Positions 8,634-16,570 of a stretch of DNA of 39,803 bases are shown piece after piece (the stretch's first letter is position 1; the number at the start of each line of letters is the position of its first letter). A program made the position numbers and the translations under genes. Source of the stretch: Firmicutes bacterium UBA5286 (GTDB lineage: Bacteria > Bacillota > Proteinivoracia > UBA4975); contig DHSM01000010.1 of the NCBI GenBank assembly GCA_002408465.1, positions 57,491 to 97,293 on the forward strand, in the 5' to 3' direction. Under the pieces are notes generated by a model. The model did no database searches and was not told the DNA's origin. It saw nothing but the letters and a program-made list of their open reading frames with translations.

Positions 8634-9378
8634 TGGAGAGCACCGACAAGTTGGAGACAATCCTGTCAAAGAATTGCTTTTGCGTATCAGCACCGCGATA
8701 GAGCTGGCTGAAGAGCTCACCGTCCTTGATGAACAGGACACGGGAGGCATGACTGGCGGCCATGGAGCTATGGGTGACCAGAAGCAGGGTCTGTCCCCCC
8801 AGGTGGATTTCGGCAAAGATCCGCAATAAGTTGGCGGCAGCCTTGGAATCCAACATTCCTGTGGGTTCGTCGGCAAGGATTAACTTTGGCCGGGTGATGA
8901 TGGCCCGGGCCACGGCAGTTCTCTGTTTTTCCCCTCCGGAAACTTCATAGGGGAATTTATCCAATAGTGCAGTGAGCCCTAAGCTCTCGGCCACCGGCTT
9001 CAGGCGTTCCTCCATTTCCGGCACCTTGGTATTAGATAAAACCAGGGGCAGGAGAATGTTGTCCCGAATTGAAAATGTGTCCAGGAGGTTAAAGTCCTGG
9101 AAGACAAAGCCCAAGTTCTCTCGGCGAAAGGCGGAAAGCTCCCTGTCTTTGATGGTCTTTAAGCTTCTCCCTTCCAGAATTACTTCCCCGGCAGTGTGCT
9201 TATCCAGGGAGGCGATGATGTTCAGCAGGGTGGTCTTGCCCGAACCGGAGGGGCCCATAATTGCCACATACTCCCCCCGGGCAACCTGGAAGCTGACAGA
9301 GTTCAAGGCAGTGAATTGCTTGCCGCCCAGGCGGGCGGTGTAAACCTTCTTTATATTTTGTACTTGTAATAGTTCCAT
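8611..9378 (-). CDS. BceA-type ABC transporter ATPase
   Basis: A 255-residue MacB/BceA-like ATPase. It has Walker A GPSGSGKTT (42-50), Q-loop FVFQD (Q94), signature VSGGEKQR (146-153), Walker B LILADEP (166-172) and the switch His in VTHS. The start ATG has AGAGG at 8 bases. The gene is followed with overlap by the BceB-like permease, and its upstream region carries a BceR-type operator plus a -10 hexamer. It is therefore probably transcribed on its own under response-regulator control, besides any read-through from the kinase gene. Predicted role: energising removal of a cell-wall-active peptide from its lipid target. Confidence 0.92.
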   Translation of the reverse strand: MELLQVQNIKKVYTARLGGKQFTALNSVSFQVARGEYVAIMGPSGSGKTTLLNIIASLDKHTAGEVILEGRSLKTIKDRELSAFRRENLGFVFQDFNLLDTFSIRDNILLPLVLSNTKVPEMEERLKPVAESLGLTALLDKFPYEVSGGEKQRTAVARAIITRPKLILADEPTGMLDSKAAANLLRIFAEIHLGGQTLLLVTHSSMAASHASRVLFIKDGELFSQLYRGADTQKQFFDRIVSNLSVLSNGGVDIG

Positions 9379-9410
9379 GCTAAGACCTCTTTTCTAATGC
9401 TCTCAGTCTT

Positions 9411-9416
9411 ATCATA
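9411..9416 (-). promoter_or_regulatory. Candidate -10 element of bceAB
   Basis: TATGAT on the minus strand lies 33 bases before the bceA start codon. The matching -35 position holds no consensus hexamer (TGGCAG at 17 bases), as expected for an activator-dependent promoter. The BceR-type box lies about 55 bases upstream. Confidence 0.45.
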
Positions 9417-9470
9417 AAAGAACGGGAAATGTCCTGCCATCTAATGACCTTACATTTCCCGGCCCTAATC

Positions 9471-9484
9471 TTACATTTTTGTCA
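9471..9484 (-). promoter_or_regulatory. BceR-type operator (TGACA-N4-TGTAA)
   Basis: The minus strand reads TGACA-AAAA-TGTAA, an exact match to the TNACA-N4-TGTAA inverted repeat recognised by BceR-like response regulators (consensus from memory). Its TGA is the stop codon of the kinase gene, so the operator is built into the end of that gene. A second TGTAA half-site lies within GGGAAATGTAAGG 20 bases further toward bceA. An inverted GGGAAATGT/ACATTTCCC pair lies between the box and the -10. Confidence 0.7.
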
Positions 9485-10453
9485 CATCATCATTTCCAGG
9501 GGCTGAGGGAAACCCAGCCTTGCCCTGGTTCCCTTCCCCACCTCAGAGGAAATAAGCAGACGTATAGACAGGGCATCGGCAACCTTTTTCGCCATGTACA
9601 GGCCGATGCCGCTGGCCCGTTTATCCAGGCGGCCGTTGTAGCCGGTATAGCCCTTCTCGAAAATCCGCTCAATATCCCCGGCAACAATGCCGATGCCGCT
9701 GTCTTCTATAATTAGTCCATCCTCCCAAAAGAATCTTACCCCGCCCTTATTGGTATACTTGATGGCATTGGACAGCAACTGCTCAATGATAAAGACTAGC
9801 CACTTGCTGTCTGTAACCACGTGCCGGCCGAGACCTTCAATGCTGACAGAGAGACCCTTTTGAATAATGAGGGGGGCGTATTTCTTTACGCTATCCTTGA
9901 CAATTTCTATCAGCATATATTCCCCGATGATCAAGTCCGCTTCCAAATTGCCCAGCTTAACAAAGTGCAGGGCCATTTCAGCATACTGCTCGATTTTAAA
10001 AAGTTCTTGCTCAATAAGGGGGTTGCCGTCCCCGCTCTGCAGGGCCAGGCGGATGGCGGCAATGGGAGTCTTAATCTGGTGCACCCACATGGTGTAATAT
10101 TCAATTCGGTCAGCATGGTCAATCTCAAGATTGTGGCGGCTGTCCTCAAGCATTCGGTAGAGTTCTTCAATAATCTCTTGGTACTTTTCCTCCAGGTCGT
10201 CTCCTGAAGCAGGGAAGGGATGGTTGCTGGCAGAAATATTGGCCCTAATTTCAGTGAGCTTCCTATGCCTTTTGTAAAACCGTCCTCCGTCGGCTAACAG
10301 CCAGAGCAGGAGCAAAAAAGTATAAATAGTAATGCTGTAGGAGATAGAATCCATAGGCAGCTTGGACAGGAATTGCACCAGGGGAAAGAACACCAGTACA
10401 CTTAAGATTAGGAATAGCACAGACTTGCGGTAGCGCAGGTACTCTCTAATCAT
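9482..10453 (-). CDS. BceS-type intramembrane-sensing histidine kinase
   Basis: A 323-residue kinase with the short N-terminal sensor of BceS-like proteins. Two membrane helices (about residues 11-30 and 38-55) are joined by a loop of only a few residues, so it cannot sense the drug by itself and is expected to listen to the BceAB transporter. The phospho-acceptor is H125 in MWVHQIKTP. The ATPase part shows the N box (EQLLSNAIKYTNKG), G1 (IEDSGIGI) and G2 (ASGIGLYMAKK). Its ATG overlaps the end of the response-regulator gene by 8 bases. The last codon lies in the bceAB operator. Confidence 0.92.
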   Translation of the reverse strand: MIREYLRYRKSVLFLILSVLVFFPLVQFLSKLPMDSISYSITIYTFLLLLWLLADGGRFYKRHRKLTEIRANISASNHPFPASGDDLEEKYQEIIEELYRMLEDSRHNLEIDHADRIEYYTMWVHQIKTPIAAIRLALQSGDGNPLIEQELFKIEQYAEMALHFVKLGNLEADLIIGEYMLIEIVKDSVKKYAPLIIQKGLSVSIEGLGRHVVTDSKWLVFIIEQLLSNAIKYTNKGGVRFFWEDGLIIEDSGIGIVAGDIERIFEKGYTGYNGRLDKRASGIGLYMAKKVADALSIRLLISSEVGKGTRARLGFPQPLEMMM

Positions 10454-11120
10454 TGACTATGTACCCCAATCCCTTCTTGGTGGTTATAAAATCACGGATC
10501 CCCGCATCCTCCAGCTTCTTGCGCAAGCGGTTGACATTGACGGTAAGGGTGTTATCGTCCACAAAGCTGTCGCTGTCCCACAGGCGCAGCATCATCTGCT
10601 CTCGGGTCACAACCTTGTTCTTGCGTTCCATGAGCAGCTGCATAATTTTAAACTCGTTCTTGGTCAGCTCCACCGTCACGTCCTGATAATCTAGCTGGGT
10701 ATTATTCAGATTGAGGATTACGCCTCCCGCCTCCAAGATCTGGGGCTCGGCACCCAAGGCATATGCCCGTCGGAGCACAGCCTGGACCTTGGCAATCAGT
10801 ACTTCCAGGGAGAAGGGTTTGGTTATGTAGTCATCGCCGCCCATGTTCATGGCCATGACGATATCCATCTTCTCAGTATGGGAGGAGAGGAAGATTATGG
10901 GCACATTGGAGAATTTGCGAATTTCCCTGCACCAATAGAACCCGTTGAAGGAGGGCAGGCCAATATCCAAGAGGACCAGATGCGGCTGGACTGCCTCAAA
11001 CTCGGCGCTGACATTGTTAAAATCTGAGACACACTGGGACTGATAGCCCCACTGCCCGAGGTTTTCGGCAACGAGGGCAGCAATGGTGCTGTCGTCTTCA
11101 ACAATCAAGATTTTGTACAT
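10446..11120 (-). CDS. BceR-type response regulator (OmpR/PhoB family)
   Basis: A 224-residue response regulator. The receiver domain (1-115) has acidic residues VEDD, the phosphorylation site D52 in LLDIGLP, the conserved Ser at 79-80 and K101 in ITKPF. A winged-helix DNA-binding domain follows (about 125-224), ending with TTKKGLGYIVND. It is the first gene of the module and overlaps the kinase gene by 8 bases. A TNACA-N4-TGTAA site in front of bceA is its likely target. Confidence 0.93.
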   Translation of the reverse strand: MYKILIVEDDSTIAALVAENLGQWGYQSQCVSDFNNVSAEFEAVQPHLVLLDIGLPSFNGFYWCREIRKFSNVPIIFLSSHTEKMDIVMAMNMGGDDYITKPFSLEVLIAKVQAVLRRAYALGAEPQILEAGGVILNLNNTQLDYQDVTVELTKNEFKIMQLLMERKNKVVTREQMMLRLWDSDSFVDDNTLTVNVNRLRKKLEDAGIRDFITTKKGLGYIVND

Positions 11121-11153
11121 ACCCTCCCGCCCCCTTCCGAGATTTGCATAATT

Positions 11154-11162
11154 ATTATAACA
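11154..11162 (-). promoter_or_regulatory. Extended -10 promoter of the bceRS-like genes
   Basis: The minus strand reads TGT-TATAAT, a perfect extended -10 element, 34 bases before the response-regulator start. There is no good -35 hexamer at 17 or 18 bases, which an extended -10 can tolerate. Confidence 0.6.
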
Positions 11163-11315
11163 TAGAATATCCAGACGAGGTTGTGCTGGTTATTGCTGTC
11201 TTTGAGGCCTTTAGTCACCTTGTCCCGCTAGTTTTCCTGGTGCCTATAGCAGCAATTTCGAGCAGAGAAAGGCATGAGGCGCTAATTCAGCATCCCCTTG
11301 GCTCCCTCAGAATAA

Positions 11316-11364
11316 GAAAAAGGACTGACTCTCGTCAGTTATTCGCTGATTTTGAGACAGCCCC
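11316..11364 (-). repeat. Right copy of the ~49-bp inverted repeat
   Basis: On the minus strand it begins GGGGCTGTCTCAAAATCAG and mirrors the copy at 6490-6538. The base pair next to the shared CTGAC/GTCAG stem is G-C in the left copy and A-T here, a paired change that keeps the hairpin. Together the copies enclose about 4.87 kb holding the whole Bce-like module. Confidence 0.7.
11317..11339 (-). terminator. Terminator after glmM
   Basis: On the minus strand ACTGAC and GTCAGT form a stem with a GAGA loop, followed by CCTTTTTC. It lies about 43 bases after the glmM stop codon and inside the right repeat copy. Confidence 0.7.
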
Positions 11365-11381
11365 AATTTAGTATACTATCT

Positions 11382-12716
11382 TTAGCCTTGTTCGGTTTTA
11401 ATTACTTCGGCTATTGCCTGGGCCAGAGCCTGAAGTTGAGCCTTCTGGGGGCCTTCCAGCATGACCCGGATAAGGGGCTCTGTGCCTGAAGGGCGCACCA
11501 GCACCCGGCCCTGCCCCTGGAGTTCTGCTTCTGCCCAGGCGATTTTTGCGGCAATTCGCCGGTTATGCTGCCAGCCCTCTTTGCTGGCGACTTTAACATT
11601 GACCAAGACCTGGGGCAGGTAAGCCATGACCCGGGCCAGCTCCTGGAGGCTTTTCCCCGTCTGGACCATGACCTGCATCAGCTGCAGGGCGCTGAGAAGG
11701 CCATCGCCGGTGGTGGCAAACTGGCGAAAGATGATATGGCCAGACTGTTCGCCTCCAAGGCTGTAGTTCCCTCTGAGCATTTCCTCCAGGACGTAGCGGT
11801 CCCCCACCTTGGTAGCAACAGTCTTTATGCCCAGTTCTTTGGCGGCAAGCTGCAAACCTAAATTGCTCATTACAGTTACCACCAAGGTGTCATCCCGGAG
11901 TTTCCCCTGTTCCTTGAGGGCTCCAGCGCAAATTAACATAATCTTGTCGCCGTCCACTATTTCCCCTTGGGCATCCACAGCAATGAGGCGATCGGCATCC
12001 CCATCCAGAGCCAGGCCTAAGTCCGCCTTCTTAGCTTTTACGGCAGCGGCAAGAGCAGCGGGATGGGTTGAACCGCAGTTGCGGTTGATATTAATGCCGT
12101 CCGGGGCAGCGTGGATTGTCTCCACCTCAGCCCCTGCCCCTGCGAAGACCTGGCGGGCGATGCCGGAGGCTGAGCCGTTGGCACAATCTACGACAATTTT
12201 TATACCCTTTAAGGGTTGCTGAATCGTCGAAAGAAGATAAGCGCAGTATTTTTCTATAAGGGACTCGTCCCGGAGAATGCGGCCAACCTTTTCCCCCACA
12301 GGCCGGGGCAGATCCTGGTTCCGCAAGTATATCTCTTCTATCGCCTGTTCCTGGGCATCCTCCAGCTTAAAACCCTGGGAGTTGACAAATTTAATGCCGT
12401 TATCCTCCATTGGGTTGTGAGAGGCGGAAATCATCGCTCCCGCTGTCGCCCCGTTTTTTTTAGTCAGCCAGGCCAGGCCGGGGGTGGTGATGATGCCAGC
12501 CAGGCGCACATTAAGGCCTACCGAGGCAATGCCGCTGGCCAGGGCCCCTTCCAGCATGGCCCCTGACAGGCGGGGGTCCCTGCCAATGAGGATTGTGCCG
12601 CCCCTGTCCCCTCCCAGGCAGCAGGCCGCTGCCCGGCCAACTCCCAGAGCAAGTTCAGGGGTCAGCCAGCTGTTTGCTTGGCCGCGAATGCCATCGGTGC
12701 CAAATAGTTTCGCCAT
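11382..12716 (-). CDS. glmM: Phosphoglucosamine mutase GlmM
   Basis: A 444-residue enzyme converting glucosamine-6-phosphate to glucosamine-1-phosphate, the step before UDP-GlcNAc and peptidoglycan synthesis. It has the start KLFGTDGIRG, the active serine S99 in ISASHNP, the metal loop DGDADR, the sugar loop GGEQSGH and the phosphate loop RPSGTEPLIRV, all at family positions and normal length. The start ATG has GGGAGGG about 9 bases upstream. It follows cdaA with only 6 bases between them, as in many Firmicutes, and ends the operon at a terminator. Confidence 0.97.
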   Translation of the reverse strand: MAKLFGTDGIRGQANSWLTPELALGVGRAAACCLGGDRGGTILIGRDPRLSGAMLEGALASGIASVGLNVRLAGIITTPGLAWLTKKNGATAGAMISASHNPMEDNGIKFVNSQGFKLEDAQEQAIEEIYLRNQDLPRPVGEKVGRILRDESLIEKYCAYLLSTIQQPLKGIKIVVDCANGSASGIARQVFAGAGAEVETIHAAPDGININRNCGSTHPAALAAAVKAKKADLGLALDGDADRLIAVDAQGEIVDGDKIMLICAGALKEQGKLRDDTLVVTVMSNLGLQLAAKELGIKTVATKVGDRYVLEEMLRGNYSLGGEQSGHIIFRQFATTGDGLLSALQLMQVMVQTGKSLQELARVMAYLPQVLVNVKVASKEGWQHNRRIAAKIAWAEAELQGQGRVLVRPSGTEPLIRVMLEGPQKAQLQALAQAIAEVIKTEQG

Positions 12717-12722
12717 AATAAT

Positions 12723-13541
12723 TCATTCCCTCCCGTTAGGCTGCAGGCGCCGAAAAAAACTGTCCTGTTGCCGGTGATGCAGATTTTTCTCCAGCCATTC
12801 CCGCAGAGATTTTTCATCCAGATACCTTGTGAGCTTGCCCTCATGGGCCAGCGAGATGGCTCCCGTCTCCTCGGAAACGATGATGGACACGGCATCAGAC
12901 TGCTCGGTAATGCCCACTCCTGCCCGGTGCCGGGTGCCCAATCCCACCTTGAGCTCGGGACTGTCAGAGAGAGGCAGGTAACAGCTGGCCGCCCGGACCC
13001 GGTCCCCCCGGAGAATAACGGCCCCGTCATGGAGGGGAGTATTTGGCTCGAAGATATTGATTATCAGCTCGGAAGTGAGAAGGGCGTCAATTTCCACCCC
13101 TGATGACCACCAGTCCTTGAGACCTGTATCCTGCTCCCAAACCACCAGGGCGCCCACCCGGCGAGAAGACAGCTGAATGAGGGCCATGGTCAGTTCATCC
13201 ACAGCGTGGCTGCGTTCCTCCCCGGCCAGGAAAGAAGATTTCGTAAAAAGGCTTCCCCGGCCAATATGTTCCAAGGCCCGGCGCAGTTCGGGATAAAAAA
13301 TAATGGGCAAGGCGACAATTCCCACCGTCATGACTTGTTCTAACAGCCAATTGGTGACGGTGAGGCCTATGAACTGGCTGATAAGGTTGAAAAAGACTAA
13401 TACAATCAGGCCTTTAAGCAGCTGGACAGCTCTGGTTCCCCGAATAGTCATATACAAGCGATAGATTATATACAGGACAATTGCAATATCAACTATTGCA
13501 ATGGGAGTAGGTTGCAGCAATTCTTTTAGTTTATCCAGCAT
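12723..13541 (-). CDS. cdaA: Diadenylate cyclase CdaA (c-di-AMP synthase)
   Basis: A 272-residue membrane-bound cyclase making c-di-AMP from two ATP; in Firmicutes this controls potassium, osmolyte and cell-wall balance. Three N-terminal membrane helices (about residues 12-32, 40-60, 65-85) precede the DAC domain, which has LHDGAV (DGA 172-174) and TRHRAG (RHR 204-206). The ATG at 13541 is chosen because GAGGAGGGG lies 5 bases upstream; a longer frame would overlap the TldE-like gene. The usual partner gene cdaR (YbbR-domain regulator) is absent between cdaA and glmM. Confidence 0.95.
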   Translation of the reverse strand: MLDKLKELLQPTPIAIVDIAIVLYIIYRLYMTIRGTRAVQLLKGLIVLVFFNLISQFIGLTVTNWLLEQVMTVGIVALPIIFYPELRRALEHIGRGSLFTKSSFLAGEERSHAVDELTMALIQLSSRRVGALVVWEQDTGLKDWWSSGVEIDALLTSELIINIFEPNTPLHDGAVILRGDRVRAASCYLPLSDSPELKVGLGTRHRAGVGITEQSDAVSIIVSEETGAISLAHEGKLTRYLDEKSLREWLEKNLHHRQQDSFFRRLQPNGRE

Positions 13542-13552
13542 ATTACCCCTCC

Positions 13553-14887
13553 TCAGACTTGCCCGGTATTGCCAGTGAGAAAAGAGAATCTGTTGAGCTT
13601 GAGGGCAGGCACCAAGAGGCCCTCCCAAAGTCCGCCAAAGAGTTTGGTCTCATCGCCGGTCATTTCTATGTTGCTCAAGGCCCGGCTGAGGTTTTGCACA
13701 AACCGCAGATCGGGAAGAGCGGCAGTTAGCTTTCCCTCCTCCACCAGCAAGGTGCCGCAGGCGGTGGTGCCAGTGATTACAGCTGCGCAGGAATCCAGGA
13801 CCGAGATATCATGAAAACGTGAAACCAGTATACCCCTTTTGGTGCTGGCAATCATATCGTCTATCATGGCATTGCCCGCCTCCACAGCCAGATGGCGGGG
13901 GATGGGACCCGAGCCGCTGTCCGGCAGCGCTGCATGGCCGGTAGAAACGGTTTTTAACTGGGCGGCAGTCTCGTTGTCCAGGCAAACAGCTTGAATAATT
14001 CCCCTGTTTACCAGGTTGAGCCGCTGTTTTGGCACTCCCTCAAAATCGAAGGGCATCTGCAGGCCCTGGGGATCGAGACTGTCATCCCAAATGCTCAGCT
14101 GATCGCCAAACAGTCTTGCTCCCAGTTGGGCAAAGGGAGTCCTTCTCTCGAGAAAGGCCCGTCCGTCAAAGAATATCTTGGCTGCGACCCTTATGAGATC
14201 GGCTGCCGCCGCCGGTTCTAATATCACTGTGTATTCCCCTGCCGGCAGAGGCAGCGGCCGCTCAGAAGCCTGACACTTGGCGGCAGCCCTAAAGAAAGGC
14301 GCAATTACATCGAGTTTCTCGGCGTTGCGGTCACAGGCATAGCCGCAACCTCTGCCAGGACCTGTGGTGCTGGCCACGGAAATCTTTGCTTCAGAAAAGG
14401 CTGCTTTCGTATGTGCCGCCAGGCCCAGGGTATTGACAATTGCCAGTTCGCCTATTTCTGCCGACAGGCAAGCGTCAACAAGGAGGTTGGCCTTGCCGGC
14501 CAGGTCGGCCAGAGGCGCCAGCATAGCCGCCTGGGCCTGAGGGCTTTGGGTGCTGGTTGCTGCGGGGGCCTGAGACATTTCCCGGTAACCTTTGTAGCCG
14601 CTGAGGATCAAGGGACCCGGCGGACCAGTCTCTGCCCGTTTGCGGGCCCGGGCCACCGTCTGGCGCAAGGAGGAAAGGCTGAAGACATTGGTTGCCTCTT
14701 CTCCCACCCGTCCCCCTTCTTCAACCCGGACGCGAACCAGCATTTTTTCACATTCGCTCCCCTGCACAAGGTTGTTTTGCCGCATCCGGGAAACCCGCTG
14801 GTGCTGAGTCAGCACAATGATTTCCCCGGGGATGTCCTTGGGCAGCACCTTGTCCAGGATATTCACCAGTCTGCTCTTCTCGGTCAT
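13553..14887 (-). CDS. TldE/PmbA-family protein
   Basis: A 444-residue protein of the TldD/PmbA family, the non-catalytic TldE (PmbA) half of the pair. The family architecture is seen in the N-terminal alpha/beta part, the middle VNTLGLAAHTKAAF strand region and the C-terminal beta part with GTTACGTLLVEEGKL. It lacks the HExxxH metal motif, as TldE proteins do. In bacteria TldD/E complexes trim peptides such as microcin precursors. The gene overlaps the TldD-like gene upstream by 4 bases and is followed 11 bases later by cdaA, so all are in one operon. Confidence 0.85.
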   Translation of the reverse strand: MTEKSRLVNILDKVLPKDIPGEIIVLTQHQRVSRMRQNNLVQGSECEKMLVRVRVEEGGRVGEEATNVFSLSSLRQTVARARKRAETGPPGPLILSGYKGYREMSQAPAATSTQSPQAQAAMLAPLADLAGKANLLVDACLSAEIGELAIVNTLGLAAHTKAAFSEAKISVASTTGPGRGCGYACDRNAEKLDVIAPFFRAAAKCQASERPLPLPAGEYTVILEPAAAADLIRVAAKIFFDGRAFLERRTPFAQLGARLFGDQLSIWDDSLDPQGLQMPFDFEGVPKQRLNLVNRGIIQAVCLDNETAAQLKTVSTGHAALPDSGSGPIPRHLAVEAGNAMIDDMIASTKRGILVSRFHDISVLDSCAAVITGTTACGTLLVEEGKLTAALPDLRFVQNLSRALSNIEMTGDETKLFGGLWEGLLVPALKLNRFSFLTGNTGQV

Positions 14888-16254
14888 CGGCTTTCACCAA
14901 CTCTCACACCGCGGATCCGCACCGGCACAACTAAGTGGCCCACGGCGATCCCTTTGTCCATTAGCCCCAGGTTTTTTTGATGGGCAACTGAGGCTGCGGC
15001 GTCACAGCCGCTCCAAAAAGCTTTTGAATTGCCTCTGTAGAAAGGGTTTTTAACCATATGAGTAATGACTCCATCTTCAATCATCCAGCCCAGTTCGGCC
15101 TGGGCGGCAAATCCCCGCAGGCTGGGACTGACTCCAAAGGAGCGGGGAGTATCCAGCATTAGGCCTCTCTCAATCCCCCCGGCCAGTTCTGACAGGCTGC
15201 AGGTTCCCGGCTGCAGGATAATATTGGTCATCCAAGGAACAGGGGGGTTGAGCCAGCTGCCTGAGCGCATGCTCCCGGAACTGAAGCGGCCAACAGCAGC
15301 TGCAGTTTCCCGGCCGGAAAGAAAGCTGACAATCCGCCCCTTTTCCATTAAGGGGAAGGACTGAGCCTTGGCGCCCTCAGAGTCAAAACCGAAACTGCCG
15401 GCACCGCCGGGCAGGGCGGCATCGGCGTGAATAGTCACAGCCGGAGAACTCAGCCGCAGCCTGGGAGCCTGGCGAGGGTGCACGGCGCCAAGTGTGCCCA
15501 GCTGCAGCCTGTACCCAAGAGTGTAATGGACTTGGCTGGCCAGCAGAGACCCTGTGAGGACCAGGTCCAGCGCTTCCTGAGGACAGGGGGGGGACTTGGT
15601 CAGGGCCACAGCCTCCTGGGCAACCTGGCGTCCATGGCCGGGAAGAGCCAGTTCTTCAATATATTCATAGCCCCGTCCGCAATAGCTTCCGCCCGGGGAA
15701 GGCCAACTCCGCTGCTGAATTTCTCCCTCGCCAAAGGACAGGGCGCAAATGCCCCCCCCGGAAAGGGTAAAGACTTGCCGGTTGGAGCTACCCTCGCTGT
15801 TGACATAACATTTGTGTTCCCGCCGGAAATGCAGACTGCCAAGGCGCTGCCCGATGCCCTCAATATCCATGGCCCGGTCCGCGGCACTCAGTATATCTGC
15901 CAGCTGAGAGTCGGGAATGGCAAAGGGATCGATTGCACAGGGCCCTGTCCAGCTTCCCTGGGCAGGAATAATAGTGCTGAGCCCCACGGGAAATGCGGGG
16001 GGAGGCGACACCCTGGCCCCCTCAAGGGCAGCCTTGACCAGCTTGCGGACGGCAGTCTTGCTGGCGGCGGGACCGGCGGCAAACCCCCACCTGCCGGCAG
16101 CAATTAGGCGTACAGAAATACCTGCCTCTTTGTTGCCCCTGCTGGCCAGCAGGGAGTTTTGCATACGCAACTTCTTTTCTTCAATCTCTACAGCTGTCAA
16201 TTCAGCGTATTCCGCACCTTCAGCCATGGCTGCATCCAAACCGTGTTTAAGCAA
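14884..16254 (-). CDS. TldD-family protein with a degenerate metalloprotease motif
   Basis: A 456-residue protein aligned with TldD, the catalytic half of the TldD/E metalloprotease. Where TldD has HE-x3-H, this protein reads HYTLGY (residues 243-248): the first His remains, but Glu and the second His are both Tyr. The C-terminal Cys that ligates zinc in TldD is not seen either (MDKGIAVGH in that region). It is therefore probably not a working zinc protease. The start is uncertain: the TTG at 16254 lacks a well-placed ribosome site, GGGGGTG lies 13 bases upstream, and an ATG is ten codons in. It overlaps the TldE-like gene by 4 bases. Confidence 0.8.
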   Translation of the reverse strand: MLKHGLDAAMAEGAEYAELTAVEIEEKKLRMQNSLLASRGNKEAGISVRLIAAGRWGFAAGPAASKTAVRKLVKAALEGARVSPPPAFPVGLSTIIPAQGSWTGPCAIDPFAIPDSQLADILSAADRAMDIEGIGQRLGSLHFRREHKCYVNSEGSSNRQVFTLSGGGICALSFGEGEIQQRSWPSPGGSYCGRGYEYIEELALPGHGRQVAQEAVALTKSPPCPQEALDLVLTGSLLASQVHYTLGYRLQLGTLGAVHPRQAPRLRLSSPAVTIHADAALPGGAGSFGFDSEGAKAQSFPLMEKGRIVSFLSGRETAAAVGRFSSGSMRSGSWLNPPVPWMTNIILQPGTCSLSELAGGIERGLMLDTPRSFGVSPSLRGFAAQAELGWMIEDGVITHMVKNPFYRGNSKAFWSGCDAAASVAHQKNLGLMDKGIAVGHLVVPVRIRGVRVGESR

Positions 16255-16339
16255 CTGTTCCAGAATGTCACCCCCGCTGCTTCAATTTGTCCCCTGGGAT
16301 GTTGATAGTATTACCCAGGCAATTATCTATCGAAACTTG

Positions 16340-16561
16340 TTATTCATCATCCAATTCACTGCCACTTTCCAGCAACTGCCTGGCCTCTTCCAGGCGATCG
16401 TCGGGGACATAGATGTCAATATCTTGACCTGTTCCCCCGTATATTTTAATAATCTGGCCGGCGCCGCGATACTCTTTATGCACAGGAATACCCGCCGAGG
16501 AAAGCAACCCCTCGATTAACTGGGCTTCAAAGTCATCCTTGCAGTTTACCAGCAGTTTCAT
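16340..16561 (-). CDS. DUF2007 family small protein
   Basis: A 73-residue protein matching the DUF2007 pattern: LLVNCKDDFEAQLIEGLLSSAGIPV, a central hinge, then DIDIYVPDDRLEEARQLL. The fold resembles small ferredoxin-like domains found alone or attached to signalling proteins; its function is not known. I chose the ATG at 16561 because GAGGTG lies 6 bases before it, while the GTG three codons upstream has no room for a ribosome site. It heads the cluster leading to TldD/E-like genes, cdaA and glmM, 85 bases upstream of the TldD-like gene. Confidence 0.8.
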   Translation of the reverse strand: MKLLVNCKDDFEAQLIEGLLSSAGIPVHKEYRGAGQIIKIYGGTGQDIDIYVPDDRLEEARQLLESGSELDDE

Positions 16562-16570
16562 AGTTTTCAC

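Noticed and set aside
6481..11373. Target-site duplication outside the inverted repeats flanking the Bce module
   Set aside because: Comparing 2 to 8 bases on each side gave no matching direct repeat, so recent transposition is not supported.
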